In this document: piece by piece, positions 43,245-54,300 of the stretch
Layout: each line of letters starts with the position of its first letter
Position numbering within the stretch: position 1 is the stretch's first letter
Source of the DNA: JBBDJB01 sp040880125
GTDB taxonomy: Bacteria; Planctomycetota; Planctomycetia; Pirellulales; JBBDJB01
Direction: 5' to 3'
Assembly (NCBI GenBank): GCA_040880125.1
Contig: JBBDJB010000021.1
Location: 62,001 to 126,000, forward strand
Length of the DNA stretch: 64,000 nt
The notes under the pieces: model-generated
Databases searched by the model: none
Seen by the model: the letters and a program-made list of their open reading frames with translations, nothing else
What the model was told of the DNA's origin: nothing
Translations under genes and position numbers: made by a program

Positions 43245-45026
43245 TCAGATCAAGGGCATCAGCATCGCGAGAATGACCGTCACGCCAAATGCCACCACCC
43301 CCAGCACCACGAGCATGGGCGTCCACGACTTCAGGGCTTCGACTTCGGTCAGACCACCCATCTTGGCGAAGATCCAAAAACCGCTGTCGTTCATCCAGGA
43401 ACCAACCAGCGACCCGGCACCGATCGACGTGGCGAGGTACACCGGGTGAAATCCCAGCGTTTGCGGATCGGCGATGCCTGCCAGCATGGCCGAGCCGGTG
43501 ATCATCGCGACTGTGCTGGAGCCTTGCGCCACTTTGAGCACCGACGAGATCAAAAAGCCGACAAACAGCAGCAAGAGCTTGCCCTGGCTCTCCGGGCCGA
43601 GTTGGAACAGGTCGTTGATCGCCTCTCCGACGTTCGCCACGGTCAGCATGGCGCCAAACGCGCCGCCGCCGGCGGTGATCAGAATGATCACCCCGCCGCT
43701 CATCAACGAAACTTCTACCGCTTGGGCAAGCTGGTAGCGAGTCAGTCCTCGCTGCCGCTTGAGGACCCACATGGCGATCACCGCCGAGATGAGCAGCGCC
43801 AGGTTCGCATCTCCCAACAGCGAAGTCGTGTTGGCCCAGCGCCGCTCGGGCGTGAACCACTCGTGCTCGGCCACCAGTCCGGGATACGAAAGCTCCAGCA
43901 ACTTGCGGTTGAGCCTTTCAGCTTCAACCTGCTTCATCCGCAGGCGGTTCTGCCGCAGCAGTTCCTTTGTCTCGTCGTCCAATGACACGCCGAGGAACGA
44001 CTGCTCCTGGTGAAAGCTCTTGTCGGCGATGACAAACCGGTTGAGCCCCTCGGAAAGCTCAGCCCGCTGCTCGGCGGAAAGCTCTTCCTGCTGGTTGATC
44101 AGCGCCAGCGTCTCCTGCCGGCGGTCAACGTTCCGCGTACCGGACTCAATCGCTTCGACGATACGGCCGCCGGGCGTCGGATCCTCCTGGGCGGCCTGCT
44201 GGCGGAATTGACTTCGCAGCTCGGGCCAGTCCGTCACGTCTTCAACTGAGAGCAGGGCTACGTGTTGAGCGTCGGCCATGGTCGTCAGCACGGTATTGGT
44301 CGAGATCATCACGACCGGCAGAAGGACCGGCGCCAGCGACCAGGCCAGCGACGGAAGCTGGTCGTCGGGCAGCGGCTCAGGCTCCGGCTCGCTGCCGATC
44401 TGCCGCATGGCAATCGGCATCCGGCGGTCGAGGTACGACGAGACCATCAACCCGGCAAATGCCGCCGGCAGTGCTACCAAACTTCCGATGAGGATCATCA
44501 TGCCGACGTCGATGTTCAGGTTCGACGCCATCAGCAGCGGACCGGGAGTCGGCGGAACGAGCGTGTGCGTGATGGCGCCGCCGGCGCTGATCGCCAGAAT
44601 GTACTTCAGGTAGTTGCGTGAAGTCTGACGGTAGAGCGATCGAGCAAGCGGGACCAGCAAGTAGAAGACCGTGTCGAAGAAGACCGGCACCGCCAGCACG
44701 AAGCCGCTCCCCATCAGGGCCAGCGGCGCGCGCTGGACGCCCAATGCCCGCAGAAAGGCGCGGACGACGCGATCGGCCGCGCCGCTGTCGAGCATGCACT
44801 TGCCGATGATGGCCGCCATGGCGATGACGATGCCGATCCCGCCGGCCGCGGCACCGAACGCGGCGGCCACGCGGCTGATCTTGTCGGCCACGCTGCCGGC
44901 CGACAGCAGACTCACCACGATGGCGGCCGTGATGAGCGCGATGAATGCGTTCACCCGCAGCGCGATAATCAATCCGAGGACCGTACAGATGCCAATCGCG
45001 AGGATCGCAAGCGGGGGAAGTAGCAT
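43245..45026 (-). CDS. GntP-family gluconate/sugar-acid permease with long central insertion
   Basis: A 593-residue inner-membrane symporter of the Gnt family, which usually imports gluconate or similar acids with protons and is about 450 residues long. Helices at both ends are family-like: KYILAISAGGAITHTLVPPTPGPL in the first half, VAQGSSTVAMITGSAML and GSLVGSWMNDSGFW in the second. Between them lies a hydrophilic block of about 140 residues (roughly 265-405), Gln/Glu-rich with a coiled-coil look, which accounts for the extra size. ATG 45026 starts right before the first helix; ATG 45068 is possible. Confidence 0.88.
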   Translation of the reverse strand: MLLPPLAILAIGICTVLGLIIALRVNAFIALITAAIVVSLLSAGSVADKISRVAAAFGAAAGGIGIVIAMAAIIGKCMLDSGAADRVVRAFLRALGVQRAPLALMGSGFVLAVPVFFDTVFYLLVPLARSLYRQTSRNYLKYILAISAGGAITHTLVPPTPGPLLMASNLNIDVGMMILIGSLVALPAAFAGLMVSSYLDRRMPIAMRQIGSEPEPEPLPDDQLPSLAWSLAPVLLPVVMISTNTVLTTMADAQHVALLSVEDVTDWPELRSQFRQQAAQEDPTPGGRIVEAIESGTRNVDRRQETLALINQQEELSAEQRAELSEGLNRFVIADKSFHQEQSFLGVSLDDETKELLRQNRLRMKQVEAERLNRKLLELSYPGLVAEHEWFTPERRWANTTSLLGDANLALLISAVIAMWVLKRQRGLTRYQLAQAVEVSLMSGGVIILITAGGGAFGAMLTVANVGEAINDLFQLGPESQGKLLLLFVGFLISSVLKVAQGSSTVAMITGSAMLAGIADPQTLGFHPVYLATSIGAGSLVGSWMNDSGFWIFAKMGGLTEVEALKSWTPMLVVLGVVAFGVTVILAMLMPLI

Positions 45027-45268
45027 CGTGCGCCTGTTGCCTCCGAACCACACGTTCGCGATCACCATCAGCCGCCCGCCGGCACTCCAGAGGCCGCCGG
45101 GCAGCGACTATCATGACTGCTACGCTACGTGGTTGCAAGCCGCGGAAACAGCCCGAGGTTCGAAGCACGATACTGGGCCAACCGGCAATGTGCGAGGTTT
45201 GCCGGCCGGTGACGATCAGGCAAGCTGCGCGGCCGGCAGCTCGCCGCGATCCAACTCGCAAAAGCCGC

Positions 45269-48200
45269 TTAGCGGAGCGACTCGAGGTACGCCAGCAGGT
45301 CGGCCAGCTCCTGCGGCGTCAGCACTTCGTCCATCCCCTGGGGCATCACCGAAACGCTGCTGGGCGACAACTGCTCGACCTGGTCGCGCTCGATACGGAT
45401 CTCCGCTCGCTCGGCCGTGCGTAAGAAAAGCGCCTCGCCCGTCTCTCGGGCGATCACGCCAGAATGGATGCGTCCGTCTCGGGTGGCGATCTGAATCGAT
45501 TCATACCCCCGGGCGAACGAGGCACTGGGAAAGGCGATCGCCTCGATCAGGTCGCGGTGAGTGCGGATCTCGCCAATCTTTGAGAGGTTTGGCCCCACGT
45601 TGCCGCCTTCGTCGCCCACTCGATGGCAGGCCGAACAAGCGGCCCGACGTCCGAAGAACACCTCGCGGCCGCGCCGGGCGTCTCCGCCGGGGGTGGAGCC
45701 GGAAAGCTTCGCCAGCTTGGCGGACATCGCCGACACGTCCGTCTCGACACGATCCCAGAGCGGTTCGGCCGCGGAAGCAACGTCCGCCGGATAGCTCTCG
45801 ATGAGCCTGGCCAGCCGCGCCGCCGGTACGTTCACCAGTCCCGGCGCCGTTTGCAGCGCCGCGACCAGTTTCAACCCAATCTGCGCCCCGCGCGGCGGCT
45901 CGAACGCACTGAGCAAGGCCGGCAGTTCCAGCGGTCCGGCATGAGCCACTGCATCGCACAGCGAAAGAAGCTGCTCATCGCTGAGCGTGGCCCGCCCCAG
46001 CGCATCGGCCGCGGTCAGTCGCTGGATTGGATCCGACTGCGGCCCGAGCTGATCGATTAGATAGTTAACGTCGGCGTCTTGCAGAGCCGTACCACCTCGC
46101 GCAGCCGCGCGCAGCGCCGCCAGCCGAACTGGCGTCGAGTATCGCGGCTGCCGGGCGATTTCCAGCAGTCGGCCATCGAACTGCCGGCTCTCCAACTGGT
46201 CGATCACCACGACCGCCTGGGTCACCTCGGCTTCATCGCCCCGGCGCAGCGCCGCATCGAGCTGTGCCCGCCACGCCTCCGGTAACTGTTGCACGCCGCT
46301 GCGGCCAATCACTTCCAAGAGCAACTGCCGTGTCGCCGGACTGGTCTGATTGCGCCCGAGATGCTCGGCGATGAGCGTCTGCACGCCAGCGTCGTCGACA
46401 AAGGCCAACAGCGCCCCGCGCAGCGAGGCCAGGCAGGTCTCCATGCCGAGCGGCTCGGAAAGCCATGCGTCGAGGCGGCCGAGAATCTCGTCGGCCCAAC
46501 CTTTGTGCCGGGTGATCACGCCGAGCGCCGCGGTCTGCAGCGGCACGTCGTCGGTGTCCAGCAACGGGACGACCAGATCGCGCGTCAGCTCTCCGTCGGG
46601 CATTTGATCCAGGGCAATCAGTGCGGCCCGGCGAACGTTCGGGTTGGCATCCGACAAGGCCGGCAGCAGCGCGCCGCGATCGCCGATTTCGATCAAGGCG
46701 TAGAGAATCGCATGCTCCAGGAATCGATCGTCGGCCGATCGCAACGCGGAAATCAGCGGCTCCGCCGCCCGCGCATCGCCGATCCGGCCCATGGCCGCTG
46801 CTGCCGCTCGCCGCAGGTATACTTCCTCCCGCGAAAGTAGCGGAACGATCGCGTCGACCGCCTCGCGATCCCGCGCGAGCTTCACCGTGTGGAGGGCCGC
46901 CATCTGCACGCTCTCCGAATCGTCGGTCAGCCGCGACCGCACAAGCCGCATGGCGTCAGGCATACGCATCCGGCACAGTGCCCACACGGCGTTCCGCCGG
47001 GTTGTCTCGCTGTCGGACTGAAGCGCCGCCTCCAGCCCGGGGATCGCTTCGCTTGCCCGACGGGCTAGCTCCGCAATCGCGCGATCGCGCACCGCGTACC
47101 GTGGATCGTCCAGCAGATCGACCAGCCGCGAGGGCGACGCTTCCGGCCACGCAATTTGCACTCCGCGCGGGTCGTCGGGCGCAGTCGCGCCGCGCTTGCG
47201 GATGCGGTAGATGGCCCCGCGCACATCGGGCCGGGCGATCTGCGACGTCGGACAACCGTACAAAAACCATCCGCCCGTATCGACGACCAGCAGACTGCCG
47301 TCGGCGTCCTGTAGCACGTCGGTGAAGTGCGAGTACGGGTGGTCGGTCGAGAGGAATACCTCATCGCGACTGCGGAAAGTGGCTCCCTGCCGCTCGACGG
47401 CCAGTCGGTATACTTTGTGCGTGTTGAACTCGCAGAGGAAGTAACTGTCGCGGTACTCCGGCCCGAACGCATCGCCGCGATACCGCATGTTGCCGGACGG
47501 TGCCACGTGCCCGCGGCGGCTCATGGCCGGCAGCGCGTCGCCGGTCATCGCCACCTTCTCGTAGCGATGCGGCGACAGGTTAAAAACGCCGCCGTCGATC
47601 CAGTGCAGAAAGGCGTCGTGGCGACCGTCGAAATCGTCATAGACCGCCACGCTGCCGAATGCCTCTCCCTCGGGCGAGAAGCTGACCTCCACCGGATTGC
47701 AGATACCACCACTGGCCAGCTTCTCCGGATCGCTGCCGTCTGGCCAGGCGGAAAACACGCCCGGCACATCGGACTCGATCGGCAGATTCTCATCCGGTGG
47801 TCCCAACACCCAGCCATGCTGACCGCCGCAGAAATACATCCGCCCATCCGGCCCCAGCACCGGTCCGTGCAACGAGTCAGACATGCCGGTGAAGTTGAAG
47901 CGCCCCAGCACTCGATCGCGGCGGTCGGCGCGTCCATCGCCGTCGGTATCTTCCAGCCGCCACAGGTACGGCGGCGAACAAACATACAGGGCCCCGTCGT
48001 GCCAGTGAGCACCGTTGGGAAGCACCATCTGGTCCGCGAAAACGGTGCGGCGATCGAAGCGGCCGTCGCCGTCGGTGTCCTCCAGCATGAGAATCTCGTG
48101 CGGCTTCTCTTCCAGCAAATTCGGCGCTTTGCGATTCTCGCCATCGCTCTCGGCAACGAACAACCGCCCACGGTCGTCGAAGCAGGCCATCATCGGATAG

Positions 48201-48799
48201 CGAACCAGCGGCGGCGCCGCGGCCAATTCGATCGAAAAGCCTTCCGGTGCGGTGATCTGCGGTGCCACGAAGCCCTCGCGGCCGGCAGGCACCAGCGAAA
48301 GCGCTCGCACCGCCACCGACCCCGGCACTAGCGAGTCGGCAGGATGAATAGCGATGCTATGCTGGCCCGGGCTGAGCGTGATCTGCCCGACCGTAGCGTA
48401 GCGAAAGTCCGCAATGCCATCGGTGGCCGCGATTCGCTGCGTCAGCACCCGCTGGCGGTCCAGTTCGACGACCAGCGACGGCTCGGCGCTTTGTGGCGCT
48501 ACCGCAACGGACAGCATCACGTCGTACTCGCCCGCTTCGGCAGCTTCGAAGTGCCAGGTGGCCCGGTCGTCGGGATTGGCCCACCCGGTCGCGATCTGCG
48601 ATTTCGGCTGCACTTCAAGCGATTCGCCAACCACTTCCGCCTCGTCCGCCGGCAAGGTGATGGATCCATCGGCCGCCGGCCGGAGGGGTGTATTCTCGGA
48701 GCCAGCCGTGCGAGCGCGGGAAGGCAGCCATACCGCCGCCACGCACAGCAGCAATGCCACGAAGAATAGGGCAGGACGGGTTACTGAAAATCGTCGCAT
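45269..48799 (-). CDS. PVC-type dehydrogenase/HEAT-repeat protein with C-terminal haem c site
   Basis: A 1176-residue exported protein. A signal peptide is followed by a jelly-roll-like domain (about 40-175: WHFEAAEAGEYDVMLSVAV), then a propeller resembling membrane-bound sugar dehydrogenases (about 185-600: GFSIELAAAPPLVRYPMM, RLFVAESDGEN, DTDGDGRFDRRTVF), then HEAT repeats (about 620-1000). A C-terminal domain contains Cys-Ser-Ala-Cys-His at 1055-1059, a c-type haem site, with Met in VMPQGM as a possible axial ligand. These proteins are a planctomycete/verrucomicrobial speciality, thought to take part in extracytoplasmic oxidation. It starts 17 bases after the DMFase-like gene, in one operon. 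Confidence 0.88.
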   Translation of the reverse strand: MRRFSVTRPALFFVALLLCVAAVWLPSRARTAGSENTPLRPAADGSITLPADEAEVVGESLEVQPKSQIATGWANPDDRATWHFEAAEAGEYDVMLSVAVAPQSAEPSLVVELDRQRVLTQRIAATDGIADFRYATVGQITLSPGQHSIAIHPADSLVPGSVAVRALSLVPAGREGFVAPQITAPEGFSIELAAAPPLVRYPMMACFDDRGRLFVAESDGENRKAPNLLEEKPHEILMLEDTDGDGRFDRRTVFADQMVLPNGAHWHDGALYVCSPPYLWRLEDTDGDGRADRRDRVLGRFNFTGMSDSLHGPVLGPDGRMYFCGGQHGWVLGPPDENLPIESDVPGVFSAWPDGSDPEKLASGGICNPVEVSFSPEGEAFGSVAVYDDFDGRHDAFLHWIDGGVFNLSPHRYEKVAMTGDALPAMSRRGHVAPSGNMRYRGDAFGPEYRDSYFLCEFNTHKVYRLAVERQGATFRSRDEVFLSTDHPYSHFTDVLQDADGSLLVVDTGGWFLYGCPTSQIARPDVRGAIYRIRKRGATAPDDPRGVQIAWPEASPSRLVDLLDDPRYAVRDRAIAELARRASEAIPGLEAALQSDSETTRRNAVWALCRMRMPDAMRLVRSRLTDDSESVQMAALHTVKLARDREAVDAIVPLLSREEVYLRRAAAAAMGRIGDARAAEPLISALRSADDRFLEHAILYALIEIGDRGALLPALSDANPNVRRAALIALDQMPDGELTRDLVVPLLDTDDVPLQTAALGVITRHKGWADEILGRLDAWLSEPLGMETCLASLRGALLAFVDDAGVQTLIAEHLGRNQTSPATRQLLLEVIGRSGVQQLPEAWRAQLDAALRRGDEAEVTQAVVVIDQLESRQFDGRLLEIARQPRYSTPVRLAALRAAARGGTALQDADVNYLIDQLGPQSDPIQRLTAADALGRATLSDEQLLSLCDAVAHAGPLELPALLSAFEPPRGAQIGLKLVAALQTAPGLVNVPAARLARLIESYPADVASAAEPLWDRVETDVSAMSAKLAKLSGSTPGGDARRGREVFFGRRAACSACHRVGDEGGNVGPNLSKIGEIRTHRDLIEAIAFPSASFARGYESIQIATRDGRIHSGVIARETGEALFLRTAERAEIRIERDQVEQLSPSSVSVMPQGMDEVLTPQELADLLAYLESLR

Positions 48800-48816
48800 G
48801 GTGCTGGCGATGTTTC

Positions 48817-51186
48817 TTATTCGGTTTCGCGGGGCGTTACGCCGAAGTGGGCGAGTACGTTGTTCATCAGCGCTTGCAGCTTTGGGTCGGCCGATAACGC
48901 CCAGGCCCCGGCAATGGCTCCGCCGTTGAACACGCGGCCCCCCTCGGGACGCGCCCAATAAATCATCTCCGCGCACGTACCGTCGATCGCTTCGGTCGGA
49001 CGGGTGAAGTAGTCGAGCATCGTCCCGCTGGCAGGCTGACGGACGCCGCGGGCGAGTGTCACGATCCCCGCAGGCTCCTCGGGAAGTGTACCACCTTCCG
49101 GATACGGCACGTGGGTCATCTTCCGCAGTGTGGCGATACGTACGTCGGCCTCGTGCCCGACGGCCCGTGGCTCGCCGCCGCCGGGTGCGTGCCCGAAGGT
49201 TTGCCCCTCCTCCAATGGTACCGGCACGGGCTGCTGAAAGAGAAAGTGCTGGCGATCGGCCGGCACGTAGGTCCCAAAACTGCCAGCGCCGGTCCCCCAC
49301 CAGCCGAGGCACTCCAGCCCAACCAGCCGCCAGGCGGGAAAGCCGCACGCCCGCATCAAGCTGCCGCGCAGCTTGTCGTGCGCGTGGTAAAGCTCGCCCA
49401 CGGCCGCGGCATCGCGGCCTCCGATGCCGGGACCGAACTTGCGGCACTCCATCACTTGTGCATCAGGATCGAAGCTGACTCGCCAAAACATCGTATTGCC
49501 CGACAGCACGACGGCGCTGCCGCCATCTCGCAAGAATCGATCGACACCGCGATATGCGTCAATCGACCAGTACTCGCTGTGGCCGTTGATCATCAAGACG
49601 CGGTAGTCGGCCAGCATCTCCGGTTTCTGGTGCAGGTCCAGGTCGGTGGCGATGTCGAAGTCGTATCCGTTCTGCTCGAGCCACACGTGCAGATAGCGCT
49701 CGCCGCGCATCAAATGGCTGTAGCCCACGTCCGGCGGACTGTAGAGCACATCGGGTCCGGCCACCGGCCACGGCATATTCAGACCCAGTTGATACGTCGG
49801 TTGTCCGGCCTCGTGGTCGCGATAGCAGCAATAAGCCGGAGCACCCGCGGCGCTGTTTTCTTGCCCGCCCGTGCCCCAAAAGGTCTCAGGCGAATTCTTC
49901 GCGAAGGGGGTGCCGCCGTACGCCAGCCACGTATTGGTCGAGCACAACACAAGAATCGGCGCGGCCGGTTTGGAGGCCGCGCGCCGTACGATGAACGTCA
50001 CGTCGTATCGCTGGGGCTGCCCGGCCAGGTCGAACGTATAGCGGCCGCAGTAGAGGCCCTGCGGTGCGGATTCCGGAACGGTGAACTGGTGAGTCGTCTC
50101 CCAGCGGCAGTCGTACAGATCGTCCGCCGCCAGTCGTAGCCCGTGCCCGCGTTGCTCGTCCCGCGCCGGGTGATACTCGCCATATCGCGGCACCGCGTCG
50201 GCATCGAAACTGGGCCCACCAATCATCCAGGTGCCGCGATTGATGATGCGGCCGTGGCGGCGGTGGGTGCTGACGTCGGCGACTGAGTCGCCCTGCTCTT
50301 CATCCAAAGGCCAGCAACCGAGAATCGCTTCCGGTGCAGCCTCCGGCAGGTGCAGCCCGCGGTCACGCCAGCGGGCTTCGATCTGTTGCGAATTCAGAGC
50401 GTTCGCATAAACGACTGGCATCGCCAGGTCGCCGTCGAGGAAGTGATCGGCTAGACCGCGCTCGCCATAGGCACCCAATCGCAGCGGCGCACTGCCGGAG
50501 CAAAGTGGCCCGTCGTACGGCCAACTGCCGACCTCGTTGCCGTCCAGCCAAAGCGACTTGGTAGTACCGTCCCAGGTACCGACAAGGTGATGCCACTGGC
50601 GGTGCGTGAGCGACGGACCCTCGCTAAGCCACTGTTGCTGGAACTCGCCGCCGTCGCCGAGATAGAATTGCACGCGCCCCTGGGCGTCGAGAAACAGCCC
50701 CCAACCGCATGCATCAGGATAGTCGTACTGCGTGAAGATGCCTTGGTAGGCATCCAGCCGCCACGGCCGCACCCAGCACTCCAGCGCGATTGCCCCAAGC
50801 GCGTCACGTGGCGGCAGGTTTTGCTCCACGTGAACATACGAGCCGGGATGAATCGGCTGCAAGTGCGGTTCCGACGCATCGAACGAGTGCACAAGCGAAT
50901 CGCTGCCGCGATCTTCGACGTCGCCCAGCCGGTAAAGGGCGAGCTTATAGGGCACGCTGCTGGACGTGCGGAAGCGGATGGTCTCGCCGGCCGCGATGCT
51001 CTTCTCACCGTAGGCGTGCACGCCGGGTAGCTCGACGGCGCGGTGCGACGGAAGCGGCGACTTCGCAGGGATAGTTTCAGCGTCTTGCGCTGCTCCAGGC
51101 GCGCCCTGCCACCCGCCAAGCAGCGAAGCTCCCGCAACGCCGGCGGCGGTCTGCTTGAGAAACTCTCGGCGGTCGCGAGTCGACAT
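48817..51186 (-). CDS. Tat-exported N,N-dimethylformamidase beta-subunit-like protein with LamG domain
   Basis: A 789-residue protein. The N-terminus STRDRREFLKQTAAGVAG is a Tat signal. Residues about 95-290 form a concanavalin-like LamG domain (ALECWVRPWRLDAYQGIFTQ, HLVGTWDGTTKSLWLDG). The rest matches the large subunit of N,N-dimethylformamidase: VLCSTNTWLAYGG, GYDFDIATDLDLH, VLMINGHSEYWS, VVLSGNTMFWRV. Catalytic iron-site residues cannot be verified by eye, so hydrolysis of amides is possible but unproven. It opens a two-gene operon with the haem-binding PVC protein. Confidence 0.82.
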   Translation of the reverse strand: MSTRDRREFLKQTAAGVAGASLLGGWQGAPGAAQDAETIPAKSPLPSHRAVELPGVHAYGEKSIAAGETIRFRTSSSVPYKLALYRLGDVEDRGSDSLVHSFDASEPHLQPIHPGSYVHVEQNLPPRDALGAIALECWVRPWRLDAYQGIFTQYDYPDACGWGLFLDAQGRVQFYLGDGGEFQQQWLSEGPSLTHRQWHHLVGTWDGTTKSLWLDGNEVGSWPYDGPLCSGSAPLRLGAYGERGLADHFLDGDLAMPVVYANALNSQQIEARWRDRGLHLPEAAPEAILGCWPLDEEQGDSVADVSTHRRHGRIINRGTWMIGGPSFDADAVPRYGEYHPARDEQRGHGLRLAADDLYDCRWETTHQFTVPESAPQGLYCGRYTFDLAGQPQRYDVTFIVRRAASKPAAPILVLCSTNTWLAYGGTPFAKNSPETFWGTGGQENSAAGAPAYCCYRDHEAGQPTYQLGLNMPWPVAGPDVLYSPPDVGYSHLMRGERYLHVWLEQNGYDFDIATDLDLHQKPEMLADYRVLMINGHSEYWSIDAYRGVDRFLRDGGSAVVLSGNTMFWRVSFDPDAQVMECRKFGPGIGGRDAAAVGELYHAHDKLRGSLMRACGFPAWRLVGLECLGWWGTGAGSFGTYVPADRQHFLFQQPVPVPLEEGQTFGHAPGGGEPRAVGHEADVRIATLRKMTHVPYPEGGTLPEEPAGIVTLARGVRQPASGTMLDYFTRPTEAIDGTCAEMIYWARPEGGRVFNGGAIAGAWALSADPKLQALMNNVLAHFGVTPRETE

Positions 51187-51346
51187 GGGGCGGCCTCACG
51201 GCAAAGGGCGGGGAAGCTTCATTATATCCGCCGTCCACGCCTGGCGGAGAAGCCGCCGGGAGACGACGTCTGCACCCATAACCCAGCGGCAATTGCCGCC
51301 ATTGGCGGCCTTCGCCTTGCGGCGTCTTGAAAGATGCCGACTTCGG

Positions 51347-54300
51347 CTACTTGGCGCGCAGCCGGCCTGGCGCCGTTTCGCTGCCGTTGGTCTGCTGGGC
51401 TTCCACTGCGGCACGCTCGAGGGCACTGGAATCGAGCCGGGCCATCTCCTCGGCCACTGCGTCGACAGTCGTGCGAATCTGCGCTTCGCTGTGCTTGGAG
51501 GTGATAAAGAAGCGAAGCCGCGAAGCACGTTCCTCGACGGCCGGGTAAAGGATGGGCTGCACATTGATGCCGCGGTCGAACAGCCGTTTCGACAGTATCA
51601 GGCAATGCTGTGAATTGCCGACGATCACCGGCACTACGGGCGTGTTGTTGCTCATGCCAATGTTCAGTCCACGCTCTTTGGCCAGCCGCAAAAAGAGCAC
51701 GGAGTTGGCGTTGAGCTTCGCCACTCGCTCCGGCTCCTCTTCCAGCAGGCGCAGCGAAGCCAGTGCGGCGGCCGCATTGGGAGGTGGCATCCCCACGCTG
51801 TACACAAAGCCCGGCGCCGTGTACTTCAGATACAGCACCAGCTCCTTGCATCCGGCGATGTAACCGCCGCAGCTTCCGAACGACTTGCTGAGCGTCCCCA
51901 TCCAAATTTCGACCTGGCGCGGATCGATGTCGAAATGCTCGGACATGCCGCGGCCATGGAGGCCCATGGTGCCGATTGAATGGGCTTCATCCACCATCAA
52001 CAGGGCCTTGTGCTTGTTCTTGACTTCGACGAATCGCGGCAGGTCCGGGTAGTCGCCGTCCATGCTGTACACGCCCTCGATCGCGATCAGCACGCGGCGG
52101 TATTCGTGCCGCAACTGTTCGAGCAGCCGATCGCATTCGCGCCAGTCATTGTGCGGAAACGGCCGACGACGGGCGCCCGAAAGAATACAACCTTGAATAA
52201 TGCTGTTATGGGCCAGTGCGTCGTGCAGGATCAGATCGCCGGGGCCCATGAGATGGCCGACGACGGTCTCGTTCGTGGAATGCCCGCCGACGAAGACCAC
52301 GGAGTCCTCGGTGCCGATGAAGTCGGCGATCTCCCGTTCCAACTGCTGGTGCAGGGGCTTCTCGCCGGAAACCACTCGACTGGCCGACACGCTTGTCCCG
52401 TAACGTGAGATGGCCTCCTTGGCCGCCTGATTGACGATTGGGTCGCCTGACATTCCCAGGTAGTTGTAGCTCGAGAAGTTCACCAGCTCGCGCCCAGCGA
52501 TTTGCGTCGTGTCGTTGGTGACGCGCTCATGGACGTTGAAGTAGGGGTTCGACAGCCCGGTGGCTTCGACCGCCTGAAAGCTCTGCTGGAGTTGGCGATA
52601 TTCGGGGAATTGGTCGATCCGGTAGGTTTCCTCGGGCACCTGATATTGGGCGGGCTTCTCCGGCCGCTGCCGGGGCTGGGTGCCCAGATATTGCTCGACC
52701 GCCTGCACGACTTCGCCGCAGGTTTCCATTTCCGCCAGCACGTCCTCGGGAATCCGACCGCCGAAGATCTCCTCGATCGAGGCGACGATCTGAATCCGTT
52801 CCAGCGAGTCCAGCCCGAGATGAACGATGTTAGTATCGAGAGTCAGTTCGCCAGCCCGCTCCTTTGCGACCTTGCGAACTTCCTCGAAGATGATTTGGGC
52901 GATGTGGGGCGAAGTTCCCAAGGTTGCGGCTGCGTCGCTCAGGCCCGGCTTCTGCACAGGAGCCACGGGCATCAAGTTCACCGGCGGTTGTACGGAATCC
53001 GAAGCGGACTGCGGCTGCGACGTGGAGGCTTCCGCCGGTTGCGTCGGCCGCAGCATACGAGCGGCACCGATGGCCGACGGCCACTGCGCGACTCCGGCGA
53101 GGGTGCCGCGCAGATAGCCTGCCCGGCAAGCGTGCCGCTGAATCTTCCCGCTGGAAGTTTTCGGAATGCTGCCCGCTTTGAGCAGGACGATGGCGTCCAC
53201 CGCCAGTTCGTTCTCGGCCGCTACGCTGCTGCGGATTGCCTCGATAAGTTCCTCGTAATGCAGGTCACGTCGCCGTTCGGTCTCTTGCACGATCACCAGC
53301 TTTTCCTGGCCGCCACTCTCGATAGTGAACGCGGCACACGCTCCCGAACGAAGGTGCTGATGGCTTCGTTCGACAGTCCGCTCGATGTCTTGCGGATAGT
53401 AGTTGACACCGCGGATGATGATCAGGTCTTTGAGCCGCCCCGTGACGAATAGTTCCCCATCGAGCAGAAAGCCCAGGTCGCCCGTGCGCAAGTACGGTCC
53501 TTCCCCCGTATCCTTCAAGAAAGCCTGAAACGTGTAACGGGTTTCCTCGGGGCACTTCCAATACCCTTGGGCGACGCTCGGCCCGGAAACCCAAATCTCG
53601 CCTACTTGGTTATCGGGGCAACGGGTCATCTTGTCCGGATCGACAATGATGATCTGCTGATCGAGCAGGTTGCCGCCGCTGCCGACCAGTTCCCGCGAAC
53701 CTTCCTCGTCGGGCAGCGCCTCGACTACCTGATGACTCTCCAGTGCTTCGCTATCGAAACAACGGATCACCGGCGGGTTCGACTTGAATCCGCCGGTAAC
53801 GATCAGCGTAGCCTCGGCCAGCCCGTAACACGGATAGAACGCCTCGCGGCGAAACCCGCAGGGCCCGAATGCCTGACAGAAGCGCTCCATGGTATCTTCG
53901 CGAACGGGCTCGGCGCCGTTAAACGCCACGGACCAGCAGCTCAGATCGAGCGTGTCTCGCTGCTCTTTAGTGATCTTTTCGACGCACAGATCGAAGGCGA
54001 AATTGGGCCCGCCGCTGATGGTCGTTCGAAAATGGGAGATTGCCTGCAGCCACCGAAACGGCTTTTGCAAAAACGCCGTGGGTGAAAACAAAATGTTGGT
54101 TTGCCCGATGTAAAGCGGCTGCAAGATCCCGCCAATCAGACCCATGTCGTGATACAAAGGCAGCCAGAATACGCTGCGACCCGACCGGGTATGTTCGAAG
54201 GCATAGGCGATCATCGCCGAATTGTGCATCAGGTTGGCATGCGTGAGCATGACGCCCTTGGGAGTGCCGGTCGATCCGGACGTGTATTGAAGAAATGCCA

